From an uncultured Cyanobium sp. (lineage in GTDB: Bacteria > Cyanobacteriota > Cyanobacteriia > PCC-6307 > Cyanobiaceae): a stretch of 5,952 nucleotides of DNA. The DNA lies in the NCBI GenBank assembly GCA_937919075.1, contig CALFOF010000275.1, positions 1 to 5,952 of the forward strand. Reading direction: 5' to 3'. The number at the start of each line of letters is the position of its first letter. Position 1 is the first letter of the stretch. Below the pieces are notes generated by a model, which searched no databases, was not told the DNA's origin, and saw nothing but the letters and a program-made list of their open reading frames with translations. Made by a program: the position numbers and the translations under genes. Shown here piece after piece: positions 1 through 5,952 of the stretch.

Positions 1-430
1 GCGGGTTTCTCCTCGATGCTCAGCACCCGGCCATCGCCGCTGAACACCACCACCCCGTAGCGCTCCGGATCGCTCACCGGGTAGGCGAACACCGTCGCCC
101 CCGGCCGCTCGCCGTTGGCCCCCTGCAGCTGGGGGATCAGGTCGTGGCCGTGGAACAGGTTGTCGCCCAGCACCAGGGCCGCCGGGACCAGACCGTCTGG
201 GCTTAGCTGCACCGCATAGCGGATCTCCATGCCCCAGGGGGAACCGTCCCCCAGCAAGCGCTCGAAGGCGGGCTGGTCGGTGGGGCTGGTGATCACCAGC
301 ACCTCGCGGATGCCCGCCAGCATCAGCGTGCTGAGCAGCTGGTAGGTCGTCGGCATTTCTTTTATCGACACCACCTGCTTGCTGAGGGTGATCCAGGGGC
401 GTGCAGCTACCCGCCCAGGATGAGCCATTT
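1..430 (-). pseudogene. rmlA: Decayed glucose-1-phosphate thymidylyltransferase (RmlA/RfbA) gene, 5' part; continues beyond the left edge
   Basis: The intact family enzyme joins dTTP and glucose-1-phosphate to make dTDP-glucose for dTDP-rhamnose and surface polysaccharide. Read leftward from position 428 there is an open frame of 142 codons to the window edge. It clearly matches RmlA: STLMLAGIREVLVI, LLGDGSPWG, ALVLGDN with the metal-binding Asp, ATVFAYPVSDPERYGVV and a final EEKP. Two things are wrong. First, the Gly-rich GGSGTR nucleotide-binding motif is absent from this frame. Its remnant (K-W-L-I-L-G-G, a stop codon, L-H) sits in another frame at 401-430, where an intact gene would begin. 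The SKQ...P...Y stretch after it is also poorly conserved. Second, about a dozen residues are missing between SPDGL and ALVLGDN, around 200-220. That segment normally holds conserved GLAQAF residues, thought to help bind the base. I infer a pseudogene. A divergent protein starting at ATG 428 is the alternative, and the 3' half is not visible. It starts just past the ribH stop, with no clear ribosome binding site. Confidence 0.75.
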
Positions 431-435
431 GTGGT

Positions 436-924
436 TCAGGACCTTTGCTCAGGCAACACCCGCATCAAACTCCCCATCTCCAACGCCTGCAGCGCGTAGC
501 TCCAGCCCAGATTGCTCTTGATGCCGGCACGCTCCAGTGCCTGCTGGAGCGTGTCGGTGGTGAGCACGCCGAAGATCACCGGCACGCCCGTACCGCGGGC
601 CACGGCCGCCACGCCCTTGCTCACTTCGGAGCAGACGTAATCAAAGTGGGGCGTGTCGCCGCGGATCACGGCCCCAAGGGTGATCACCACCTGGTAGCGG
701 CCCGAGGCCGCCAGGCGCTGCGCCACCAGGGGAATCTCAAAGCTGCCGGGCACCCACGCCACATCCAGCTGCTCGCTGCTGGGGGCCACGTCGATGCCGT
801 GGCGCGAGAGAGCATCCAGACAGGCGCTGAGCAGCTTGCCTGTGACCAGATCATTGAACCGGCCCACAACGATGCCGATACGGAGGCCACTGACCTCGGT
901 GAACCGTCCTTCGAAAACCGCCAA
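436..924 (-). CDS. ribH: 6,7-dimethyl-8-ribityllumazine synthase (RibH)
   Basis: This enzyme condenses 5-amino-6-ribitylaminouracil with 3,4-dihydroxy-2-butanone 4-phosphate, the penultimate step of riboflavin synthesis, in the cytoplasm. The 162-residue length is normal for the family. Visible landmarks are F23-N24-D25 in the substrate pocket, WVPGSFEIP at 57-65, [14 protein letters not shown] at 84-97 with the catalytic-type His93, and [16 protein letters not shown] at 119-134 with the conserved Arg132. The ending [22 protein letters not shown] is, from memory, the form seen in marine and freshwater picocyanobacteria. The start is a TTG codon (924-922). It is preferred because the MAVFEGRF N-terminus fits relatives and because a GAGG Shine-Dalgarno-like stretch overlaps the psbZ stop four bases upstream. 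The gene lies 6 bp after psbZ, so co-transcription and possibly translational coupling are likely. The rmlA relic begins immediately downstream, and I see no terminator between them. Confidence 0.97.
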   Translation of the reverse strand: MAVFEGRFTEVSGLRIGIVVGRFNDLVTGKLLSACLDALSRHGIDVAPSSEQLDVAWVPGSFEIPLVAQRLAASGRYQVVITLGAVIRGDTPHFDYVCSEVSKGVAAVARGTGVPVIFGVLTTDTLQQALERAGIKSNLGWSYALQALEMGSLMRVLPEQRS

Positions 925-930
925 AGGGCC

Positions 931-1119
931 TCAGACCACGAAGTAACTCATGCCCCAGTTGAGCAGAACGAGGGCCACCCAGGCGGCGCCACCCGGCAGG
1001 ATCAGGCGGTTGGAGCGGCCGCTGTCTTCGGTGCTCGCGTAGAGCACCGGCACCACCACGATCAGGGCGAACGACATCACCACCAGGGCCAGAACGCTGA
1101 GGGTGTTGAGGATCTGCAT
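931..1119 (-). CDS. psbZ: Photosystem II reaction centre protein PsbZ (Ycf9)
   Basis: PsbZ is a small thylakoid membrane protein at the edge of the photosystem II core near CP43 and PsbK. It helps stabilise the complex and its association with antenna. The 62-residue product has the standard family length. It has two hydrophobic helices, about residues 3-25 ([20 protein letters not shown]) and 41-61 (ending in NWGMSYFVV). A short polar loop joins them with the recognisable [12 protein letters not shown] stretch. The ATG start is followed directly by QILNTL, as in other cyanobacterial PsbZ. Only a weak AGGT ribosome-binding-like element lies a few bases upstream. It is the first gene of a leftward pair with ribH and is divergent from mutS across 144 bp. 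Expression probably starts in that gap, but I could not identify a convincing -10 element on this strand. Confidence 0.95.
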   Translation of the reverse strand: MQILNTLSVLALVVMSFALIVVVPVLYASTEDSGRSNRLILPGGAAWVALVLLNWGMSYFVV

Positions 1120-1156
1120 GGGACCTGCGGGGCCTGGGGAGGCAGTGACTCGATCT

Positions 1157-1168
1157 TCCCACGTGGGA
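1157..1168. repeat. Perfect 12-bp palindrome TCCCACGTGGGA, possible operator
   Basis: The sequence TCCCACGTGGGA is its own reverse complement. Directly after it, GGGATTTCCC (1165-1174) forms a second inverted pair sharing the GGGA arm, so the stretch reads TCCC-N4-GGGA-N2-TCCC. Its centre lies about 43 bp upstream of the psbZ start codon and about 101 bp upstream of the mutS start. That position would suit a dimeric regulator acting on the psbZ-ribH promoter. It does not match the NtcA consensus (GTA-N8-TAC), and I can name no binding protein. Symmetry is seen; function is inferred. Confidence 0.45.
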
Positions 1169-1252
1169 TTTCCCTCACCTGCGGGCGGCCGCCGGATCCT
1201 TCACATCTTGTGGGGGAGCAGCCGGCCCGGGGCCCTTACCATCGCAGCAGCC

Positions 1253-1257
1253 AGGAG
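1253..1257 (+). promoter_or_regulatory. Ribosome binding site that decides the mutS start
   Basis: AGGAG lies six bases upstream of the in-frame GTG at 1264, an ideal Shine-Dalgarno distance. No comparable sequence precedes the other in-frame candidates: GTG 1210, TTG 1294, GTG 1297 and the first ATG at 1585. This is the main reason for choosing GTG 1264 as the mutS start. Confidence 0.7.
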
Positions 1258-1263
1258 CCGCCC

Positions 1264-4068
1264 GTGGGCGCCGACGCCGATCGCCAGCTCCCGTTGGTGC
1301 CAGAGCAGGCGCTTCAGGGAAGCCTGTTCGGCGCCGCCGCCCCGAGCGACAGCGACAGCAGCAGCAGTAGCAGCCCGGGCGATCCCGACCTGGAGGACGG
1401 CGCCCTCGCGGCAGCGGCCGCCGCCCGGCCCCGGGCCCACTCGCGCCGCAGCCTCCCCGCCAGCCCCGAACCGGACGAGACCCCCGCCAGCGCCAATGGC
1501 GCAACCGGTGCGCAGGACGCCGCCGCCGCAGACCAACCCCGCTGGCACCACCACAGCCTGGTGGCGGCGGAAGCCCTGCCGCCAATGCTGCGGCACTACA
1601 CCGAGCTCAAGCGCGCCCACCCGGAGCGGGTGCTGCTCTACCGCCTCGGCGACTTCTTCGAGTGCTTCTTCGAAGACGCCATCCAGCTGTCCCGCCTGCT
1701 GGAGCTCACGCTCACCGGCAAGGACGCCGGCAAGACGATCGGCCGGGTGCCGATGGCCGGCATCCCCCACCACGCTGCCGAGCGCTACTGCAGTGAGCTG
1801 GTGCGCCGCGGCCTCAGCGTCGCCCTCTGCGACCAGCTGGAGACCACCGCCGCCAAAGGGGCCCTGCTGAAGCGCGACATCACCCGCGTGCTGACCCCCG
1901 GCACCGTGCTGGAGGAGGGGATGTTGGCTGCCCGGCGCAACAACTGGCTCGCGGCGGTGGTGCTGGAGCAGGCCGACTGGGGGCTGGCGGTGGCCGATGT
2001 GAGCACCGGCGAGTTCCGCCTCACCCAGCGGCAGGGAAGTGATGCCCTGCACCAGGAGCTGCTGCAGCTGGAGGCAGCCGAGCTGATCTGGCCCGATCCC
2101 GAAGCCGGCGCCGACCCGGACGCAGCAACCGCAACTGCAGCAGCAGCCGGCAAGCCTGCCTGGTGCCCGCAAGCCCTGCATCTCACCCGGCTGGCACGCA
2201 CGCCGTTCAGCCTGCCGGAGGCGCGGCGCACGCTGCTGCAGCGCTTTCGGCTGGCCACCACCGACGGACTTGGGCTGGCGGAGGCGCCCCTGGCCCTGCG
2301 GGCCGCGGGCGGGTTGCTGCGCTACCTCGACGACAACCAGACCGGTGCCCAGAGCACCGCCGCCGGTGTGGTGCCGCTCGATCCACCCACGCTCCGCTTC
2401 GCCGGCGATCAGCTGGTGCTCGATGCCCAGACGCGGCGCAACCTGGAGATCACCCGCACCCAGCGCGACGGCCAGTTTTACGGCTCCCTGCTGTGGGCCC
2501 TCGATCGCACCATGACCGCCATGGGCGGCCGGGCCCTGCGCCGCTGGCTGGAGGCGCCGCTGATGGACCGCGCCGCCATCCACGCCCGCCAGGAGGGCGT
2601 GAGCGAGCTGGTGGAGCAGCGCGGGTTGCGCCTGGCCCTGCGCCGGCTGTTGCGGCCGATGGGCGATCTGGAGCGGCTGGCGGGCCGGGCCGGTGCGGGC
2701 ACCGCCTCGGCCCGGGATCTGGTGGCACTCGCCGATGGACTCGAGCGGCTGCCGCGACTGGCAGCGCTGCTGGCGGCGGCGCGCAGCGAGCCCCTGGCGG
2801 CGCTGCGCGACTCCCGGCCCGACCTGGCGGCGCTGGTGGAGCAGCTGCGCCACACCCTGCAGGACACCCCGCCGCTGAGCCTGAGCGAAGGGGGGCTGAT
2901 CCACGACGGCGTCGACGTGCGGCTCGATGGGCTGCGCAACCGGCTCGACGACCAGCAGGCCTGGTTGGTGGAGCAGGAGCAGGCGGAGCGGCAACGCAGC
3001 GGCATCCCCTCGCTGCGGGTGCAGTTTCACCGCACCTTCGGCTACTTCCTCGCAGTGAGCCGGGCCCGCGCCACGCGGGTGCCCGAGCACTGGATCCGGC
3101 GCCAGACCCTGGCCAACGAGGAACGCTTCGTGACGCCTGAACTCAAGGCGCGCGAGGGGCGCATCCTGCAGCTCCAGGCCCGCGCCGCCCAACGGGAATA
3201 CGAACTGTTCAGCGAGCTGCGCACCGCCGTTGGCGCGCTGGCCGCACCGATCCGCAGCGCCGCCCGGCGGGTAGCCCGCCTCGATGCCATCGCCTCGCTC
3301 GCCGAGGTGGCCGCCACCAGCGGCTATTGCCGCCCCGAGCTCACCGGCGACCGCAGCCTCTGGATCGAGGCCGGACGCCATCCCGTGGTGGAGCAACTGC
3401 TGGTGGAGGACCCCTTCACCGCCAACGGCATCCACCTGGGCGAGGCGGGCCAGCCCGATCTGGTGGTGCTCACCGGGCCGAACGCCAGTGGCAAGAGCTG
3501 TTATCTGCGCCAGACGGGCCTGCTGCAGTTGATGGCCCAGATCGGCAGCTGGATCCCCGCCAGCCGCGCCCGGCTCGGCCTCTGCGACCGCATCTTCACC
3601 CGGGTCGGCGCCGTGGATGACCTCGCCACCGGCCAGTCCACCTTCATGGTGGAGATGGCCGAAACGGCCAACATCCTGCACCACGCCACCGATCGCTCCC
3701 TGGTGCTGCTCGATGAGATCGGGCGCGGCACTGCCACCTTCGACGGCCTCTCGATCGCCTGGGCGGTGGCGGAGCACCTGGCCGATGGGCTGCGGGCGCG
3801 GGCGGTGTTTGCCACCCATTACCACGAGCTCAACGAGCTGGCTGAGCTGCTGCCGAATGTGGCGAACTTTCAGGTGCTGGTGGAGGAAACCGGCGAACAG
3901 CTGGTGTTCCTGCATCAGGTGCGCCCTGGCGGCGCCAGCCGGAGCTACGGCATCGAGGCAGCCCGGCTGGCCGGGGTGCCCCAGCAGGTGGTGCGCCGCG
4001 CGCGCCAGGTGCTCGGACGGATCGAAGCCAACAGCCATGTGGTGGTGGGGCTGCAGGTGGCGGCCTAG
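1264..4068 (+). CDS. mutS: DNA mismatch repair protein MutS (MutS1 type)
   Basis: MutS recognises base mismatches and small loops in newly replicated DNA and uses ATP to start repair. From GTG 1264 the product is 934 residues; E. coli MutS is about 853. The first ~107 residues are a low-complexity tail rich in Ala, Ser, Pro and acidic residues, with a clamp-motif-like QGSLF at 18-22 and a serine run near 28-37. The mismatch-binding domain starts near [20 protein letters not shown] (from 108) and keeps the Phe-X-Glu signature as F131-F132-E133 in GDFFECFF. Connector, core and clamp domains follow, including [13 protein letters not shown] and [17 protein letters not shown]. The ATPase has Walker [10 protein letters not shown] (738-746), [16 protein letters not shown], Walker [10 protein letters not shown] with D817-E818, and ATHYHEL with H852. 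The protein ends soon after [18 protein letters not shown], so it lacks the C-terminal tetramerisation tail of E. coli MutS. MutS1 identity is certain; the exact start is likely but unproven, since the tail is not conserved. Confidence 0.96.
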   Translation: MGADADRQLPLVPEQALQGSLFGAAAPSDSDSSSSSSPGDPDLEDGALAAAAAARPRAHSRRSLPASPEPDETPASANGATGAQDAAAADQPRWHHHSLVAAEALPPMLRHYTELKRAHPERVLLYRLGDFFECFFEDAIQLSRLLELTLTGKDAGKTIGRVPMAGIPHHAAERYCSELVRRGLSVALCDQLETTAAKGALLKRDITRVLTPGTVLEEGMLAARRNNWLAAVVLEQADWGLAVADVSTGEFRLTQRQGSDALHQELLQLEAAELIWPDPEAGADPDAATATAAAAGKPAWCPQALHLTRLARTPFSLPEARRTLLQRFRLATTDGLGLAEAPLALRAAGGLLRYLDDNQTGAQSTAAGVVPLDPPTLRFAGDQLVLDAQTRRNLEITRTQRDGQFYGSLLWALDRTMTAMGGRALRRWLEAPLMDRAAIHARQEGVSELVEQRGLRLALRRLLRPMGDLERLAGRAGAGTASARDLVALADGLERLPRLAALLAAARSEPLAALRDSRPDLAALVEQLRHTLQDTPPLSLSEGGLIHDGVDVRLDGLRNRLDDQQAWLVEQEQAERQRSGIPSLRVQFHRTFGYFLAVSRARATRVPEHWIRRQTLANEERFVTPELKAREGRILQLQARAAQREYELFSELRTAVGALAAPIRSAARRVARLDAIASLAEVAATSGYCRPELTGDRSLWIEAGRHPVVEQLLVEDPFTANGIHLGEAGQPDLVVLTGPNASGKSCYLRQTGLLQLMAQIGSWIPASRARLGLCDRIFTRVGAVDDLATGQSTFMVEMAETANILHHATDRSLVLLDEIGRGTATFDGLSIAWAVAEHLADGLRARAVFATHYHELNELAELLPNVANFQVLVEETGEQLVFLHQVRPGGASRSYGIEAARLAGVPQQVVRRARQVLGRIEANSHVVVGLQVAA
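1345..1374 (+). repeat. AGC-type trinucleotide tract encoding a serine run in MutS
   Basis: Ten consecutive codons alternate and then repeat: AGC GAC AGC GAC, followed by six serine codons, five AGC and one AGT. They encode residues 28-37 of MutS ([10 protein letters not shown]). The tract lies in the poorly conserved N-terminal tail, so gain or loss of units would stay in frame and probably be tolerated. It is a simple-sequence tract within the gene, not a separate element. Confidence 0.7.
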
Positions 4069-4072
4069 GGCC

Positions 4073-4696
4073 TCAGGCGCGATCCAGCCAGGCGCGCCGC
4101 AACAGGGCGTTCACCGTCGCCGCCACCAGACCCGCCCCCCCCTTGCTGCCCTCCAGCCGGATCTGGGGCAGAGCGCTGGCGGCCAGGTGGCGCTTGCTCT
4201 CGGCCACCCCCACAAAGCCCACCGGCATGCCGATCACCAGCGCCGGTGGCACCACGCCCGCCGCCGGGTCGTTGCCGCCCACCAGCTCCAGCAGGCGTTC
4301 AAGTGCGGTGGGGGCACTGCCGATCAGCACCACGGCTCCCGGCAGCGCCGCCAGGGCCGGGGCCATCCCAGCAGCGGTGCGGGTGCTGCCGTCAGGGGCC
4401 AGCGCCGGCGCCCACGCCAAAACTGTGTGCACCGGGTTGCCGAAGCTGCGGCGGACCATCGGGGTCACCGCCGCCGCCGCCATCGCGGTGTCGGTGAGGA
4501 TCGGCGCTCCGGCCGCCAGGGCCGCCAGGCCGGCAGCGCAGGCGCCCGGGCTGAAGCGCAGCTCCGGCGCGATGGTCAGATCACCACTGCTGTGCACCAG
4601 GCGCTCAAGCACCTCCTGTTGCACGGGATCGAGGCCGGTGGGCCCCAGCCAAGCGCGGATCCGCCGCACGCTTTCGGTGAAGATCGGATGGTCCAC
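4073..4696 (-). CDS. cobH: Precorrin-8X / cobalt-precorrin-8 methylmutase (CobH/CbiC)
   Basis: This enzyme moves a methyl group from C-11 to C-12 of the corrin macrocycle, giving (hydrogeno)cobyrinic acid in vitamin B12-type cofactor synthesis. The 207-residue length matches the family. Recognisable motifs are VHSSGD with the catalytic-type His35, APILTD at 64-69, IGSAPTALERLLELV, and the strongly conserved GMPVGFVGVAESK at 156-168. The GGAG glycine motif lies near the end. The start is a GTG codon (4696-4694) giving (V)DHPIFTES; no strong ribosome binding site precedes it. The stop is 4 bp from the mutS stop (convergent) and the start is 11 bp from the holA start (divergent). Any cobH promoter must therefore lie inside holA, and its terminator, if any, inside mutS. 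No cobalamin riboswitch can fit in the 11-bp leader gap. Whether the cell uses the oxygen-dependent (CobH) or cobalt-early (CbiC) route cannot be told here. Confidence 0.95.
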   Translation of the reverse strand: MDHPIFTESVRRIRAWLGPTGLDPVQQEVLERLVHSSGDLTIAPELRFSPGACAAGLAALAAGAPILTDTAMAAAAVTPMVRRSFGNPVHTVLAWAPALAPDGSTRTAAGMAPALAALPGAVVLIGSAPTALERLLELVGGNDPAAGVVPPALVIGMPVGFVGVAESKRHLAASALPQIRLEGSKGGAGLVAATVNALLRRAWLDRA

Positions 4697-4707
4697 GGCC
4701 TGCCCCG

Positions 4708-5676
4708 ATGCCGATCCATCTCTACTGGGGCGACGACGAGGCCAGCCGCCAGCGCGCGGTGGAGGAGCTGATCACGGCGTCGGTGGATCCGGTCTGGCAG
4801 AGCATCAACCTCAGCCGGCTCGATGGCAACGAGGCGGCCCAGGCCTCCCAATCCCTGATCGAGGCCCGCACCGGCCCGTTCGGTGGCGGTGACCGGGTGG
4901 TGGTGCTGCAGCGCAGCCCCTTCTGCAACACCTGCCCGGCGGAGCTGGCCACACAACTGGAGGCCAGCCTGGAGCTGATCCCCGCCACCAGCCACCTGGT
5001 GCTGGTGAGCGAGGGCAAACCGGATGCTCGCCTGCGCACCACCAAAGCCCTCAAGGCGATCGCCAACGAGCGCAGCTTCGTGCTGCCGGCGGTGTGGGAC
5101 GGTCAGGGCCAGCTGGAGCTGGTGCGGGCCACCGCCCGATCCCTGGGACTGAAGGCCACACCGGAGGCGATCGAAGCGCTGGCGGGTGCGATCGGCAGCG
5201 ACAGCGCCCGCCTGGCCAGTGAGCTGGAAAAGCTCGCCGTGTTCTGCGGTGAGCGCCCGATCGATGGCGTGGCGGTGGCGGCGCTGGTGGCGGGCCACAG
5301 CACCAGCAGCCTGGCGGTGGGGGAAGCGCTGCTGCGCGGCGACGCCGGCGAGGCCATCGCCCTGGTGGACGAGCTGGTGCGGGCGGGGGAACCGGCGCTG
5401 CGGATCGTGGCCACCCTGGCCGGCCAGCTGCGCGGCTGGGTGTGGGTGAGCCTGCTGGACGCGCAGGGCGAACAGGACGTGGCCGTGATCGCCAAGGCGG
5501 CCGGCATCGGCAACCCCAGGCGCATCTATGTGCTGCGCAAGCAGTTACGCGGGCGGCCGGCAGAGCGGCTGCTGCGGTTGCTCGGGCAGTTGCTGGAGGT
5601 AGAAGCGGCTCTCAAACGGGGCACCGAACCCGGCGACGCCTTCCGCGATGGTTTCCTGGCAGGCCCACTCCGATAA
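4708..5676 (+). CDS. holA: DNA polymerase III subunit delta (HolA), clamp loader
   Basis: Delta is the clamp-loader subunit that binds the sliding beta clamp and opens its ring for loading onto primed DNA. The 322-residue product fits the family (about 320-345). It begins [10 protein letters not shown], the usual strand-plus-GDD opening of delta. An N-terminal AAA+-like domain without a P-loop follows, as expected, since delta does not bind ATP. The stretch [15 protein letters not shown] (53-67) is where the clamp-contacting loop is expected. Further signs are [18 protein letters not shown] in the middle and a helical C-terminal collar domain ([18 protein letters not shown], then [35 protein letters not shown]). 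The ATG start agrees with this opening, but no Shine-Dalgarno sequence is visible and only 11 bp separate it from the divergent cobH start. lysC follows after 34 bp and is probably co-transcribed. The assignment rests on remembered similarity to picocyanobacterial HolA; delta sequences diverge strongly elsewhere. Confidence 0.93.
   Translation: MPIHLYWGDDEASRQRAVEELITASVDPVWQSINLSRLDGNEAAQASQSLIEARTGPFGGGDRVVVLQRSPFCNTCPAELATQLEASLELIPATSHLVLVSEGKPDARLRTTKALKAIANERSFVLPAVWDGQGQLELVRATARSLGLKATPEAIEALAGAIGSDSARLASELEKLAVFCGERPIDGVAVAALVAGHSTSSLAVGEALLRGDAGEAIALVDELVRAGEPALRIVATLAGQLRGWVWVSLLDAQGEQDVAVIAKAAGIGNPRRIYVLRKQLRGRPAERLLRLLGQLLEVEAALKRGTEPGDAFRDGFLAGPLR
5055..5064. repeat. HIP1-type cyanobacterial palindrome
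   Basis: GGCGATCGCC contains the octamer GCGATCGC, the highly iterated palindrome 1 (HIP1) found in many cyanobacterial genomes. It lies within holA (codons for Lys-Ala-Ile-Ala). It is the only exact copy I found in the window, so it supports a cyanobacterial source only weakly. Confidence 0.6.
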
Positions 5677-5710
5677 TCAGGAGCGATCGACTGTTCGCGC
5701 GCGCACCGGG

Positions 5711-5952
5711 ATGGCCCTGCTGGTTCAGAAGTTCGGGGGCACCTCCGTCGGCAGCGTGGAGCGCCTGCAGGTCGTGGCGCGGCGCATCGCCGCCAGCCGC
5801 GAAGAGGGCCACGATCTGGTGATCGTGGTGTCGGCCATGGGGCACACCACCGACGAACTCACTGGCCTGGCCAGGGCGATCACCACCACCCCTCCCCAGC
5901 GGGAGATGGACATGCTGCTGGCCACCGGCGAGCAGGTGTCGATCGCCCTGCT
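5711..5952 (+). CDS. lysC: Aspartate kinase (LysC), 5' part; runs off the right edge
   Basis: Aspartate kinase phosphorylates L-aspartate, the first committed step toward lysine, threonine, methionine and diaminopimelate. Only the first 80 codons are present. They carry the signature KFGGTSVG at residues 7-14 (ATP and substrate binding) and then [18 protein letters not shown] at 37-54. Next comes [14 protein letters not shown], with the conserved Gly-Glu-Gln at 73-75. The ATG start gives [14 protein letters not shown], the usual distance to the motif, and no in-frame start codon lies in the 34-bp gap after holA. An AGGAG at 5679-5683 is about 27 bases upstream, too far to serve this ATG; only GGG is close. 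Co-transcription with holA is likely. The C-terminal ACT domains, which set feedback control, are outside the window. Confidence 0.96.
   Translation, partial: MALLVQKFGGTSVGSVERLQVVARRIAASREEGHDLVIVVSAMGHTTDELTGLARAITTTPPQREMDMLLATGEQVSIAL

Larger units (their letters stand above)
1120..1263. promoter_or_regulatory. Divergent intergenic region between psbZ and mutS
   Basis: This 144-bp gap is the only sizeable intergenic region in the window, and both psbZ (leftward) and mutS (rightward) must be driven from it or near it. It contains a perfect 12-bp palindrome (1157-1168), a 10-bp GC palindrome (GGCGGCCGCC, 1184-1193), and the Shine-Dalgarno sequence of mutS near its right end. A TACCAT hexamer at 1237-1242 fits the loose cyanobacterial -10 pattern TANNNT for mutS. 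It has no recognisable -35 at normal distance, so it is only a weak candidate. No terminator is visible. Calling this the promoter region is an inference from gene orientation. Confidence 0.6.

Noticed and set aside
1184..1193. GGCGGCCGCC palindrome in the psbZ-mutS gap as an operator
   Set aside because: A ten-base all-G/C palindrome is unremarkable at this base composition, and nothing else supports a function.
1237..1242. TACCAT as a -10 element for mutS
   Set aside because: It fits the loose TANNNT pattern but has no -35 at proper spacing, and such hexamers are common. It is mentioned only in the intergenic entry.
445..1263. The mutS frame stays open upstream through psbZ and ribH on the opposite strand, so MutS could be drawn as 1207 residues
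   Set aside because: The extra part is antisense to two certain genes and has no MutS similarity. The AGGAG before GTG 1264 gives a sensible start.
1201..4038. A 945-codon open frame on the minus strand covering nearly all of mutS
   Set aside because: In very GC-rich DNA with strong third-position bias, antisense frames stay open by chance. The translation is rich in His, Gln, Gly and Ala, shows no family motifs, and lies opposite a certain gene.
4064..4082. Possible bidirectional terminator between mutS and cobH
   Set aside because: Only very short GC inverted pairs (such as GCC-TCA-GGC) are present, with no T-run on either strand. They are too weak to call a terminator.
3617..4771. A 384-codon plus-strand frame overlapping the end of mutS, antisense to cobH, and reaching into holA
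   Set aside because: It is out of frame with mutS and holA and opposite a clear cobH. Its composition (Arg, Trp, Ser, Pro, Ala) is that of a shadow frame.
4576..5298. A 240-codon minus-strand frame opposite holA
   Set aside because: It overlaps both holA and the start of cobH in another frame and shows no recognisable family features.

Overview
The window is very GC-rich (roughly 70 % by eye) and carries a photosystem II subunit gene (psbZ) beside ribH, mutS, cobH, holA and lysC. The protein sequences read like those of picocyanobacteria, so the source is most likely a high-GC Synechococcus/Cyanobium-type cyanobacterium. I could run no database search, so this rests on recognised families and remembered sequence similarity.

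Layout. Positions 1-430 (minus strand) hold the 5' part of a decayed glucose-1-phosphate thymidylyltransferase gene (rmlA/rfbA). Its nucleotide-binding N-terminus is frameshifted and an internal segment is missing. ribH (lumazine synthase) and psbZ follow on the minus strand; in transcription order psbZ comes first and ribH starts 6 bp after its stop. A 144-bp intergenic region (1120-1263) separates psbZ from the divergent mutS and carries a perfect 12-bp palindrome. mutS (1264-4068, plus) encodes MutS1 with a long low-complexity N-terminal extension. cobH (minus) is tail-to-tail with mutS (4-bp gap) and head-to-head with holA (11-bp gap). holA (plus) encodes the delta subunit of the DNA polymerase III clamp loader. 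lysC (aspartate kinase, plus) runs off the right edge.

The functions are housekeeping: photosynthesis, flavin and corrinoid cofactors, mismatch repair, replication and aspartate-family amino acids. I see no phage, CRISPR, toxin-antitoxin, insertion sequence, tRNA or rRNA. No undescribed multi-gene system is evident. The points most worth checking are the rmlA relic, a candidate beta-clamp-binding motif in the MutS N-terminal tail, the palindrome between psbZ and mutS, and the placement of cobH on the opposite strand between mutS and holA with almost no intergenic DNA.
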